Assembly (NCBI RefSeq): GCF_000764305.2
Contig: NW_025942333.1
Coordinates: 1-64,000, forward strand
Source: Hyalella azteca
Taxonomy: Eukaryota > Arthropoda > Malacostraca > Amphipoda > Hyalellidae
Reading direction: 5' to 3'
DNA: 64,000 nucleotides
In this document: positions 1 through 10,680 of the stretch, piece after piece
Numbering within the stretch: the stretch's first letter is position 1
Layout of the letters: each line of letters starts with the position of its first letter
The notes under the pieces: generated by a model
Databases searched by the model: none
Told to the model about the DNA's origin: nothing
The model's input: the letters and a program-made list of their open reading frames with translations, nothing else
Position numbers and translations under genes: made by a program

Positions 1-422
1 AATGTGTCGGCAAGATCTTCTGAAGGCGAAAATTTTGCCGATAATGCGTCGCCGTAGGTCTTTAAATCTTCGTTCACTCTCTGCACAGTGGAGTTCTAAC
101 AGTGACTGGCAGTGGGCTCTTGTTGGAATCAGATATGAACAGACTGTTACTGTGTTACAGAGACAGACTAGATAAAGCTATGGAAAAATATATGTTCAGA
201 TTTGAAATACCTAGCTGATGATAGCTCCTTATGAAACCCGGTGGAAGTCTAGTAGCTACTTCAAACTATCGTCAGACGCCAGTCATGAAAAGATCCAGTC
301 AAATGACACGATATTAGATCTTTTGTGAACAAGGCGTGAAAAGATCAAGAATCGGCGACAGGGCAGGCCACATCAGGCCTACGCTTCAGCGCCGACATCA
401 CTATGTTATGTTATGTCTGAAG

Positions 423-2440
423 ATGGCTAACCAGGCCTCAGCTCAAGCACAGCAAAAATCTGTCACAGTGCCATTAGTCATTAGATAATGCTGGAGGCAT
501 AAGCCAACCCAACCAGGAAATAGAACCAACTACTACTAACAACTCTCAAGGTAAAGTTATTGTTATTGAACCAATTGCTGACCTCCATCTGGTTGAAAAA
601 TTCTTTTCTTACAATTTGACCCTGAGTAAGGCCTTGGCCATCTCTCCATTTGGCAAAGCAGGAATTGCTATGATAAGCAAGAACCTTAGCCACAAAATTC
701 TAGTTATAACCTTTGAGAAAGAATCTGGTTTCAGGATGACCTCTCTTCTAAAAGTTGACCAACTTGATTCATGAAAAATTAGGTGCCATCTCCCTGTCAA
801 CCTTACAAAATCAGTTGGAGACGGAGTAATAGGACAATTGGGTGATGATGTTTCAAACAATGACCTTTTTGAGGCTTTAGCATTAGCTGGCTATAATGAT
901 GCCACCGCTGAAAGAATATTAATGGGTAAATACAAAGAAACAACCTCTATTGCTCTTTGTTTAAGGTTACATTCAATTTGAGCACTCTACCAACCTTTAT
1001 TCATCTAGGTCCTAGGATACCAATGGTTTCAGCTTCAGGTGAACCCCTATTTTGATAAGCCTTGGCAATGCTTCAAATGCAAATATTTTGGTCACAGCGC
1101 AATCAGCTGCAAGAATAAACCACGTTGTGTTGTCTGTGGTGGTCCCCACAGTGTAAAGGATTGTACTGAGCAAGGCAGTCCATGTTCCTGCAACTGTGGT
1201 GGGCAACACACAGCTAGCTTTGGAGGATGTAGATTTGTGAAGGAGGCCAAGGCTGGAAAGAATCCAAGTCAAGCAGAAGATTTCCTACCAAGATGCCTTG
1301 AAGCTTGATGCTTGTAAAGCAGTCTGTCAATACAAATTGGTACCAAGCTTATGATGCAGAACGTCCTGTTGCTACTCCTCAGCCTAATCTATCTTCTTAC
1401 CTAAACCTGAGCACAGTGAGCAGAGAACCTGGTCTCAGAGAGTTAAGCCTAATTATTGCCATGCTCCCCAAAGTGTGACCATTGGAACCCCACACTCAGG
1501 ATGATGTATGTTTTTGGTGAATTTTCCCGCGCATTTTCACTTTTTTTAAGCTATTGCTGTGCACAGTTGGCACAATGTAATGAAAATTGATTCTCTTCGC
1601 GCACGTGTTCGCGCAATCCCGGCCATCAATTCTGCGTCGCGCTGCCGCGCACGAGCAGTTTGTGGAGGAACAGACGGTTATAGTACGGTACTCAAAATTG
1701 AACTTGAGGGAGAGTCTAAAAAACTCTCTGCTTTGCCACTATGCCCGGACATGTCTTACATTTTATTATTGTCAGTTCGAGTCGCGTAGTAAATATGCTC
1801 GCGTATATTGTCGACTAAAAAAGTAGAACTATTTTAGCTTTCTAAAGTACGGCGCACGGCGCATTTTTTTACCAGCATAGTACGGCGCGCCGCGCAGGTC
1901 GTTAAAATGACAAAATAAATTCCCGCGCACCTGGCACATCTTCCTGACCATGGTTGGAACCCAGACTGACAGCCCTACCCTTCACCCACTCTGCAGAGCC
2001 TCATGGTGATGCAGTTTGTGGAACTCCTGTCAAAAATCATGTCTCTCTGTGCCAAGACTGACTACTTGGATACAATGAAAATTGTCAATGACCTCACTAG
2101 AGAAACCTTACAGCTCCAAACTGAACCCCCCACAGATTCTACTAACTCATGTTCAGCTCTACTACCTGCCACCAGTGCCAGAACTTCTTGTGTCCCTGCT
2201 AGTAAGTCTAACCAAGCAGAAGCTCCAGTGATCATAGATACTGAGATAACTGAAGTCTCCATTGAACCGTCTCCCATTATTGGAAAAAAACCCAGGAAAG
2301 TAGCTCAGGGAACTATGAAACTTATTGGCAACCAAACAACAAGCAAAGGTAAGAACAAATCTAAAAGTATGTGCTCTCCTCTGGCCTCAGATAGAAATAA
2401 TGCTGAAGTCTCTAAACAATGTCTTCCCACCAAGAAATAA
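423..2440 (+). pseudogene. LINE ORF1 (gag-like nucleic-acid-binding protein), broken
   Basis: ATG 423 opens a frame that stops after 21 codons (TAA 486-488). The sense continues in the next frame from 487 and breaks again near 771. The stretch around 789-970 (HLPVNLTKSVG..., LALAGYNDATAERIL) has the style of LINE ORF1 proteins. Positions 1039-1308 encode clustered zinc knuckles: CFKCKYFGHSAISC (C-x2-C-x4-H-x4-C), CVVCGGPHSVKDC and a third Cys/His cluster. The Ser/Thr/Lys-rich C-terminal part is open at 2003-2440 (145 codons) and ends KQCLPTKK-stop. A block of different composition, about 1505-1935, interrupts it. The protein would bind the element's RNA. It is certainly nonfunctional. Confidence 0.8.
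1505..1935. mobile_element. Insertion of unlike composition inside LINE ORF1
   Basis: Between two stretches that read as LINE ORF1 lies about 430 bases with many CGCG and GCGC words (for example around 1598-1655 and 1848-1895) and no reading frame that continues ORF1. A TTCCCGCGCA-type word occurs near both ends (about 1525 and 1920) in direct orientation. I could not find terminal inverted repeats or a target duplication, so the element type is unknown and the borders are approximate. It could also be a divergent part of the LINE itself. Confidence 0.35.
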
Positions 2441-3069
2441 GAATACTCCAGTGGAACTGCCATAGCCTCAGTAACAAACTCAGCAACCTGAAACTGCACA
2501 TTTACTCCAACAAGCCACATGTAGTATGTCTCTCTGAAACATGGCTTTCACCAAACTTTGAACCAACATTTATTAACTATAACACCATTTATAAACATAG
2601 AGAGGCTCCCCAGGCTGGAGGAGGGCTTGCTCTGCTGATCAGGAGTGATGTTACCTACTTGGAACATGACTTACAACCCTTTCAACGGGGCCTTCTGGAA
2701 GTTTGTGGGATCAAAATATACCTGAAAAATAACAATGTGCCAGTATCAATACTAAATCTCTACAACCCTAATAAAAATGTCACCTATCAAGAGTTTGATT
2801 TCTATTTCTCACAGTTAGAACCCTCATGCCTCATCGTGGGTGATTTCAATGCCCATAGTCCAGTTTGGGAGCCAGGCAAAATCCCAAACCAGAGTGGAAG
2901 GAACTTAGAAAATATCTTACTAAACAACAGCAGACTAGCTCTTCTGACCCCACCATCACTACCTACTTTTTTCAGTGTTTATCATAACTCTTTTTCTACC
3001 CTTGACCTTACAATAGTTTCAACAAATCTTTTACCATTAGCATCTGTGCACTTGAAGAGTGACATAGGA
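2419..3069 (+). pseudogene. LINE ORF2, N-terminal endonuclease domain, cut off by adapter
   Basis: ORF2 starts at ATG 2419 inside the end of ORF1. About 217 residues read as an apurinic-like endonuclease/exonuclease/phosphatase domain. Visible motifs in order are IRILQWNCHSL, VVCLSETWL (catalytic Glu), GGGLALLIR, SILNLYNPN, CLIVGDFNAHSPVW (Asp and Asn of the GDFNAH motif) and STLDLTI. The usual SDH motif should follow soon after HLKSDIGL. Instead the frame runs into adapter sequence and stops at 3088-3090, so the last five residues of the apparent frame are artefact. The domain nicks target DNA for target-primed reverse transcription. Within this fragment the frame is uninterrupted, so this copy may be less decayed than ORF1 suggests, or the two halves may come from different copies. 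Confidence 0.85.
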
Positions 3070-3110
3070 CTGTCTCTTATACACATCTAGATGTGTATAA
3101 GAGACAGAGN
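3070..3110. other. Nextera mate-pair junction adapter and N (assembly artefact)
   Basis: Positions 3070-3088 read CTGTCTCTTATACACATCT, the Tn5 mosaic end used in Nextera libraries. Positions 3089-3107 are its exact reverse complement, AGATGTGTATAAGAGACAG. Joined head to head they are the 38-base circularisation junction of mate-pair libraries. Two more bases and an N (3110) follow. This is not genomic DNA, and the sequences on its two sides need not be neighbours in the genome. Confidence 0.97.
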
Positions 3111-5240
3111 GCATTGAAATATCCAGAAATTAAAATTTCAGAAACCATTTCAAGAAAGTAAGAAGTATTATACAATATATTTATTTCTATGAATTTTTGC
3201 AAATTTTGCCTATTGAAGGTTTAAATCGCACTTGAAGAATTCAATAAATGCAATCAGTACACAAAATTTTTCTATATAATTAAAATTCAGTTTATGTAAA
3301 TGAAAAATTAGAAACATAAAATTTAATTTAATTAAATTTAATCAAGTTGCCAAAATAAATAAATATATATATTGATACTTCCAAATTTTGAAGAAAATGC
3401 GGAAAGAGCGTCAATTCCATTGTCCGAGTCAAAACCTTCATTTAAAAGCTCATATTTCAATTTGTGGACTTTGCAGCTGGTGATGCTATAGATAGAATGA
3501 TGGTCAGATAATTAGTGATTGACTGAGGCATTGTAAGGATGCCTCAAAAACAAACAGGAAGCCGTGGTAAGGCTTTTTGTGACGCGATTTCAAGTGATCA
3601 TATATGGTAACTTACCCGTGAAAGGGTTAACAAAAAACGCTCAAAACCGTCCCTTATTACCCCGTTTGACGGTATCATTCCACCCATAGTTCCATAGTCC
3701 TAAGTTTACTTGAATGTTTATGAATTCAATCCTAATTATGAGTTTTTGGCAAATTATTTTTTATTTTATTGAATTTATAACATTTTGGCTTATCTTTTAG
3801 TAAATGAAAATAAATACTCAAATGAAACAAATCCCTAAATTAATTCATTAATTCCCATTTTCTGTGACAAGCACTATAAGAGTAAATTTTCAGTAAGTGA
3901 ATGAGTTTGTTCCACCCGCTAGTGCGCCCAGTTACAGTGCTCCTCAATTACATAGGTACATGGTCATTTAGCAGGCATTTAGAATGCCGCCTCCAACATT
4001 AATAATTCATGAATCCATTGATGAGCAGGTAATGGACTTTACTACTAGAATAATTGATGCTGTTTTAAGTACCATCTGCTTGTACATCTGGTGTACAGCC
4101 AACCAGTTCCTTTGGGTGCAGGTGCATCTCTGAGAGTTGTCTTGAGCATTTCCTTTACTGAAGTTCCATGCCCAAATTGCACAATCTCTGCAGACTCCAC
4201 ACACAATATGTATCCACAGAATTGGAAATTTTTCAACATAGAGCACTGTATTTCAGTCATTGAGAACTTGAAATATGGCAAATTAGGCCAGAAGTGTTGC
4301 ATCACCAAATTGCACCATTTCTGTATCTGGGTTTAGTTAAATGATCTGCATAATTTCTCTAAATTGTGTAGCCTCCCATGCTCTTTATCTTACATTAATT
4401 TCTGAATGTGCCATCATAGAGAATTGTAAGCCAAATTATGTTGCCGCTATTATATGAGATATTAGTAGAAGTTTTGTATCAGATCCAATCATAGATGCCA
4501 GCAAGTTACTGGTGTCCCAGACTCCCAGTGAAAGTGAGATATAATTATGAACTGCATTAACTAGTAATAACGAAAAAACTTGAGTGAAATAATGTTTGAG
4601 GTTGAAAAATGTTCAATGAATCCCAAATAGTGTTTCTAACAGCTACTAATGTGATCACGTTTCTGCAGTTTTGGGTAAACTGCACAAAGAACCATTAGTT
4701 AAAACTGTTGTGCTGATATTGTGATTTTTATTGTCCATGAAACTCTGTCTTCTCTTTACCTACTTTGCATACAAAGAAAAGTGAAGTATCTTATCAAAAA
4801 CATTACAAACAATTTTTCTGATGCCACTTGAACAGTATTGATATTATTTTGTACAACTTAAAAATAATTTTGACCATTATATTATACATCTTATTCTATG
4901 CTATCAGGTTGATTGTAGTGATATCACTATGAAGAGATAGGTACATACCTACATGCTTGAGCTTATACATAGTAAACAGGAATTAAACGTGTAAGCATTG
5001 AATTTATTTGTTAGAAATGTTCAGCTGCTATTATTTTTACGCTCCAACAGAATCATCTTCATTGTTTACTCAGCAGAATGCTGGCATTTTAGAATTATTT
5101 TTCAGGAATTATATGTATCACTTTAAATAATGAATGTGAAGTACCTACAAGCCATGAAAAAATTTCTCTATGTGCAAAACTACTAATTTTGAGGCTTTTG
5201 TGACTGATTTACCGATTGTCAAATAGATAAACTTCACTCT
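3111..5240. other. Non-coding flank, no recognisable feature
   Basis: AT-rich sequence between the adapter junction and the membrane-protein gene. Its first part may not adjoin the LINE. The 3' part should hold the promoter and any 5' UTR of the gene that starts at 5258. I see no conserved peptide, array or element ends here. The open frames around 4007-4336 on both strands are short and carry no recognisable motif. Confidence 0.5.
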
Positions 5241-5257
5241 GAGAAAGCATAGCTAGC

Positions 5258-7363
5258 ATGAACAGTTCAGAGCTTCTGCTTCCCAAACATGCACCAAGCA
5301 GAGAGGATAAATCTAGTGATACCACTAGCATTTCTATACATTCCAAATTATGGTCTAAAGCTTCTGTGCTGACTGTTTTTGGAGCTGCTTTGATTCCAAT
5401 ATTCATTCCATTTTTTCATCTGGGATTGATATCGAAAATATGGGAGGAATACAATTTCCCTGTTGACATGAAAAAATGCTCGTGTGACTGCTGGGATACA
5501 ATATTTAAAGGTTTGTGATGCTTGTGACTTGAGCTGGCTTATATTCCTATGTCTTAAGTATGCAACTTATTTTCATAGCTGTGAATAATAAGTGTATCAG
5601 GCCTATTATAATAAGTGTATCAGGTCCATTCACTACCTACTAACTGTGCTCACAAGATTTTGTCCTTTTTTATGCACTGCAATATGTTTTCTCTAGACTT
5701 CCTCAGTTTTGTGTAAAAATACCGTAGTGTTCTAAAAATCTTCTGATGACATAGCAATATCTCCCAATATTGCAGGGTTTTTGCATGGATATAGGTATAA
5801 AATGTTGAGCAACTTTTTACTGATTTCTGTCTTATTTTTCATCAATGTGTGCATCACATTTTTAGTTTTTGTATTGTATTGATTACATTCAATTTGAATC
5901 AGGACCGTATGACAGAGGCCCGGCAGGCTACAAACATGTCTACTTCAACATCACCAGCAACACCTTCAAGATCTGGAGTCTCACTGTGTTTGCATTACTT
6001 CTTCTTTATGAGTCTTCCAAGTACATTTTGAAACTTTTCTTTGAGAGACAGGTGGGCTTTATGTTCAGGATTATATTGTCATTATAAGCTGCTGAATTGG
6101 TTGTTAACAAGATTACATACCTACTATTGTGATAGGTAGATATAAAAATATCAATTAATTTAAGAATTCAGCCAAGTACGATTTTTAATTTATTTCTTTG
6201 AAGTTCTATCCACATTCCATATTTATTGTAGATATAAGTTGATGCAGTCAGTATTGATATTCCAGGTACGTGTCTCTATGTTGGTGTTGCTGCTGCTTAG
6301 CGTCTACCCTCACTACTATGCCTGGTGGTCATGCTTCAATTACTGGAATGATGATTTCTATGACCAATGGAACCATCAGATGTTCTTCTCCATTACTGAA
6401 ATGATCTCAACACTCATGGTTATCCACCTGGTGGACAGGTGCGTCTTTTTCTAATAAATTACTGTGTAAATTTGTACCATTGCTTATGTTTAATTCATGC
6501 CGAGCTCCTTCATTTTCATATTATTACAAGAAAATTAAATGTACCACAAGCATGTCTCCTTTGGAAACTCCAGTTTCTGAAATATGCAAAGTGCTCCAAC
6601 AACAATGGAACTTGAAAATGTGATTGAGAAAAATTATAGATCTAATGATACATGTTTTTAGTTTTAGAAAATTAGTTTATATGTTTCTACTAATTAAATA
6701 CTTGGAAGGAGAATGTTATTTCTTGCATGTATCACTATAAAAGTGCTGTGTCTCCCCTACAGACGTGTGGCGGTAACAAGCAGCAAGTGTCTGGTTATTT
6801 TGTCGGTAGCTGTGCTACACATCCTTGCCTCAGGGTTTGATCAGTTTGTGGAGAACGTCGTCCGTGGCAATGGCATGCTACATCAGGTAAATACACTATG
6901 TATATTTTGTATGTAGATCAGTTAGCCATGAACCGATTAAGTTGGGTTAGTGATGGTAGGTGGGCTCAGCCGTTGTGGGGGTCGACCTGCAGTTGCTAAG
7001 CACACATTCCGCATGTTCATAATGAATTTTGGTAAAACTTAAGATTATTATATTAATGGAGTACAATATCAAAATCCTAACTGAGCCATGAACCGATTAA
7101 GCACACATTCTGCGTGCATGTCTATAATAAATTATAGTAATAGAGTGTATCAAAATCCTAACTGGACATTACTACAACAGGTGTTACGAGACGTGTTCAT
7201 CATGGTGCCTGATTTGTTCCACGTTGCTGTACCTCTGCTGGAGCTGCGAGGTGTCGCGCGTCGTCTCCGAGCTCCGTCTGCTGCTCACGTTGTCACCACC
7301 CGCCAGTTCTGTGCATCTCTTGGCTTCATCACTTCTATGTGGCTCATATCAAGAATTCTTTGA
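5258..7363 (+). CDS. Multi-pass membrane protein, 293 aa, five exons, family not recognised
   Basis: Joined exons are 5258-5510, 5903-6051, 6266-6438, 6763-6886 and 7181-7363. All introns are GT-AG, and phases (1, 0, 2, 0) keep one frame of 882 bases. The start is supported by an in-frame TGA at 5240-5242 and no other upstream Met. The N-terminus (1-30) is polar. Hydrophobic segments lie near residues 34-57, 107-128, 137-150, 171-190, 199-215 and 274-290, with a weaker one at 239-254. A Cys cluster (CSCDC, 74-78) and a sequon NIT (100-102) lie between the first two segments. Aromatic-rich YPHYYAWWSCFNYWNDDFYDQW (148-169), then HQMFF and HLVDRR, look like strongly constrained family motifs. 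I do not recognise the family and assign no function. Its coding quality and clean splicing make it a real gene. Confidence 0.9.
6924..7164 (+). repeat. Imperfect tandem duplication in the last intron, one copy with a 59-bp insertion
   Basis: A segment beginning AGCCATGAACCGATTAAG and ending ATCAAAATCCTAACTG occurs at 6924-7083 and again at 7084-7164. The first copy has 59 extra bases (6942-7000) that end with TAAG, as does the base run just before them (6938-6941). This suggests an insertion with a short target duplication. The splice acceptor used for the last exon (AG 7179-7180) lies just after the second copy. Confidence 0.8.
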
Positions 7364-7761
7364 TAGAAGTTGTTATCCAGTTCTACCTCTGTATTGAAAA
7401 TACTGCATAAATCGGCAATGAAACGACATTCCATATCTCTTCCTAAAATAATGTTAAATTAACTATGGCAAATGTTGCAAACTGAGGCAATATTAAATTT
7501 AATTAACTGTGGCAAAGGTGGGTTAACTGTGGCAAAATTTACTTGACATGGAACTTCCATTAGCTGCAGAAATGTCTAGACTGCCTGTTTCGTACAATAT
7601 ATCCTAGAATCCTTGGCCTGCATTTCTGGTGAAGGGGAAAATTGTCCAGGTTATGTCTTAGTAAGATTTGTGGTGTGTCAAAGAGTACGTTAATCGACTA
7701 CGTTGCTGAGCCTTGTATAGTGAAGCAGACTCTGGAATCTAGAAAGATTTGTGTTATTTGA

Positions 7762-7767
7762 AATAAA
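7762..7767 (+). promoter_or_regulatory. Poly(A) signal AATAAA of the membrane-protein gene
   Basis: AATAAA lies about 400 bases after the stop codon at 7361-7363 and is followed by a T/G-rich stretch. It is the first canonical signal downstream, so the 3' UTR is probably about 0.4 kb. Confidence 0.6.
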
Positions 7768-8285
7768 CGTTATTCTATTGATGTGTCTAATGACAAGAAT
7801 ACGCTAAAAAATTCTTGTTGGCTTACGCATTTATTGTTGAAATTGATATGAACCTCAGCGCCTGTTAAATGAAGATCGCTGATGCAGCTCATGAGAGATG
7901 GCCAGTGCCTCGTGAATATTTTTTTTGCTTATTGAGAAACGTGTCCGGATGTTGGAATGTTGGTATTTGGTTTAAAACAGATAGTTTCATATATTCTATT
8001 AATGAGTACATATTCTGTGTATGTTTTAACTCAGCATTCGTTGGCATTTATAAACAATTGATTCTGATTTGTTATATCGTTAAAAGTACAAGATATGGTT
8101 CATACCCATTCACGTTTGTTACTTCAATTGAGTAGCTGGCACCCGCGCAATGTACTTGTTAGCGCTGTTGTACTGTATGTTCAGCTTACGATTTGTTGAT
8201 GTGCCTTCTCTGAACATACATCAAGGGTGACGACACCGATGATGCGGCGTTGCTTCAACGCAGGTCACTCTAGCCATAGGGGTAA
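7768..8285. other. Intergenic, nothing recognised
   Basis: AT-rich DNA after the poly(A) signal. The open frame at 7869-8135 has no recognisable motif. I see no repeat or RNA gene. Confidence 0.5.
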
Positions 8286-8418
8286 AATGTCCTGAATAAC
8301 GTAATTAGAATGTCCTTAATAACGTAATTAGAATGTCCTGAATAACGTAATTAGAATGTCCTGAATAACTTAATTAGAATGAACTGAATAACGTAATTAG
8401 AATGTCCTGAATAATGTA
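8286..8418 (+). repeat. Minisatellite, 23-bp unit, about 5.8 copies
   Basis: Copies start at 8286, 8309, 8332, 8355, 8378 and 8401, exactly 23 bases apart. The unit opens AATGTCCTGAATAACG and ends TAATTAG. Only a few substitutions separate the copies. Confidence 0.95.
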
Positions 8419-9970
8419 TTCTTATCATGGGCGCGATTTCCCTCTCTTCTCGCCTCAGTTCATCGGGTCCACTGTATGTGCTCGAAGTAGGCTCGTTCTG
8501 GCGTGAAATCAAGTATTGGATTGTCGTGTCTGCAATGTTCATTTGTTTCGCCCGCCCGGATAAGAAATGAAACTCTTTTATGATGCTTATGTTATTGCTT
8601 GCTGTTTGATATTTTCATGTTAATTAACTGTTTAATAACACACTTTTAATTGTATTTATAAAGGCTGACTGTATTGTTGGGGTCAAGCTTTTTGATTCTC
8701 ACGCTCCACTTACTGTTTGTCCTTCCATTATATTAATAAGTGGAAATAAGTATATTTTATCTTAGGTTATTATATTCAAATAATTGCATAATTGTACACA
8801 AAATAATAATAATACCTACATAATTAATAATAAACTAGATTTCGGAGCATTTGACGCAAGCATGATTGTTTTCACTCGCACCGAGGACCAAGCGTATTTT
8901 ATAATGTTACATCGCTGCGTTCAGAGGAGCAGAAGTCTTCCATCTGACTGAAGTTCATATCTGAATGTTGAAAATAAATACACTGAGAAATCGATAAATA
9001 GAGCGGGGAACTGATTGTCTTCTCCAATGTATTCTCCGCTTCTATTCTTCTTCAATATAGCGGGAAACTGATTTTCTTCTCCAATGTAGAGAATTTTTCG
9101 TTTTTAGATTTCGTTAAGAATAAATTCTTCTGTGAAGTGCTCGATGGTCTTGGAAATTTGAAGGGTTGCGGTCTTGGTTCGAACCTGACTGATTTCTGCT
9201 ACTGTACTGTCTTTTGGTCTTCCCATTATAGTTACAGTAGGGGACAGTATAAATGGGATATAAATTCCCATTATAGGGGACAGTATTAATTGGATTCAAG
9301 TTTGCTTAGATGGACCGAAATGATACTTAATAATTTTCATCCCTTACGAAAACATGAATTTGATTGGGAGTGAGCCCGCTCTGGATGGTGCTAACTGTAT
9401 GGTGTAAGTAGCTGATGTGTTCAAGAACATCGTATTGGTATGACAACTACTATATCGGTTCAGAAATACGATGCTGGTACAATTCAGATTTTGCTGCGGT
9501 GAAATAACCCCTTCATAATATCGGTTAAGTATCTTCTCGAACAATAAAATGTATTGTTTCTTCTCGATATCAGCCTATCCTTGCCTGATACGACGGACAA
9601 ATTTGCCTAACAGAAGAGAGTATTAAGAGCGAAACTTGTTATCAAATGTTCTATAACGTTAGGAATAAAGTTTCCAAAAAAAATAATGGATTTGTTTCTA
9701 TTTTCTCGCTTGCAACCTTACAAGAGCTGCGCAGAAACTCGTTGAAATCAAATATATCTCTATTTGTATATATACCTCGGTTTTGGCCTCTACTGATATC
9801 ACAGTGACCGCGGGTCCTCTTTCTAGAGTCTGAAAGAAACAAAGGTCTAAGTTTGGTAATTATCCTTATTACCTTGTTCCTGATTTTGGATGTAAAAATC
9901 AAATCAAAAGTATGGATTCAGTAAGCAAACGTTTACGTTAGTTCATTATGTATCGGCACGAATGAACTGA
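8419..9970. other. Intergenic, nothing coding
   Basis: No gene is seen. A local imperfect duplication of about 57 bases (AGCGGGGAACTGATTGTC at about 9001 and a variant at about 9059) and short repeated words near 9220-9290 are the only structure noted. Confidence 0.5.
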
Positions 9971-10264
9971 TTTGAAAAGGACAGAAATTTAATAGAGAAT
10001 GTTCAAAGTCGTGCAACAAGGATAATTCCAGGCTTGAAGGGCAAAACCTATGAAGAAAGATTAAAGATTATGAAGCTTCCAAGCCTCAGTTATCGACGTC
10101 TGCTTGGGGACCTCATTGAAGCATACAAGTATACTCATGGTTTATACAACGTCCCAGAAGGATTACTAGAATTTGAAACAAGAACCAACACCAGGGGCCA
10201 CGGCTGTAATAAAATACTTTTAAAAAAAACACGTTTTTCTTGTGGACTAAAAAGTAGAAAATAA
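9971..10264 (+). pseudogene. LINE reverse transcriptase C-terminal remnant, 5'-truncated
   Basis: From just after a TGA at 9968-9970 the frame reads through ENVQSRATRIIPGLKG (from about 9995), then TYEERLKIMKLPSLSYRR, GDLIEAYKYTHGLYNVP and TRGHGCNKILLKK, to a stop at 10262-10264. This succession (xxVQ.RATR.IPGL, YEERL..L.LPSL.YRR..GD.IE.YK, TRGH) is the familiar end of ORF2 proteins in CR1/Jockey/L2-type LINEs, after the polymerase domain. Only about 97 residues remain, so it is a dead 5'-truncated insertion. It is in the same orientation as the LINE at 1-3069 but cannot be shown to belong to it. The original Met is absent. The usual WN-type terminal motif is not seen before the stop. Confidence 0.8.
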
Positions 10265-10374
10265 ATTATGGCTCGCCCCAAAAAACGGGTGTCGGGCAGA
10301 TTTATGATTAAAGCGAAAAGCACACAACACACGAATTTTGGAAATTTGATGGTGAACGTACAGCCCGACCCACG

Positions 10375-10677
10375 NGCTGACACATGCGGCCTCCTTGTCC
10401 TCTCCGCCGCTGACACATGCGGCCTCCGTGTCCTCTCAGCCGCTGACACATGCGGCCACCGCGCCCTGTCCGCCGCTGACACATACGGCCTCCATGCTCT
10501 GTCCGCCGCTGACACTTGCAGCTTGTGCCATGTCCGCCGCTGACAATCGCGGCCTCTGTGGCCTATCCGCCGCTGACACTTGCAGCTTGTGCCATGTCCG
10601 CCGCTGACAATCGCGGCCTCCTTGCCCTGTCCGCCGCTGATACATGCGGCCTCCTTGCCCTGTCCGCCAATGACAAT
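10375..10677 (+). repeat. GC-rich minisatellite, 33-bp unit, about 9 copies, starts at an N
   Basis: Units begin GCTGACACATGCGGCC and end TGTCCGCC. Most are 33 bases, and two are 31-base variants (GCTGACACTTGCAGC...) that alternate with a GCTGACAATCGCGG type, giving a local higher-order pattern. An N at 10375 marks the left edge. Because 33 is divisible by three, several frames stay open on both strands (for example 10135-10761 minus). These frames are products of the array, not genes. Confidence 0.93.
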
Positions 10678-10680
10678 CGT

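Larger units (their letters stand above)
1..3069 (+). mobile_element. Non-LTR retrotransposon (LINE) copy, degenerate, 3' part missing
   Basis: The left end carries a non-LTR retrotransposon on the + strand. Positions 1-422 have no coding signal and probably hold its 5' UTR, although the exact start cannot be fixed. ORF1 begins at ATG 423 and carries retroviral-type zinc knuckles. ORF2 begins at ATG 2419 and carries an AP-like endonuclease. ORF2 overlaps the end of ORF1 by 22 bases in another frame, a layout common in Jockey/I/CR1-type LINEs. The reverse transcriptase, 3' UTR and tail are absent because the sequence breaks into a sequencing adapter at 3070. The copy is inactive: ORF1 has stops and frameshifts. 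Clade assignment is an inference from ORF layout and motif style. Confidence 0.85.

Noticed and set aside
3071..3090. Natural stop of the LINE ORF2 at SLIHI-stop
   Set aside because: These codons are Nextera adapter sequence, so the stop is an artefact.
6981..6992. GTCGACCTGCAG resembling a cloning-vector polylinker
   Set aside because: Only 12 bases match and the flanks do not continue as vector; it lies within an insertion bordered by native intron sequence, so chance is the better reading.
9168..9190. GGTTCGAACC, a perfect tRNA B-box-like word
   Set aside because: The bases around it do not form a T-stem, and no acceptor or anticodon stems can be placed, so it is not a tRNA gene.
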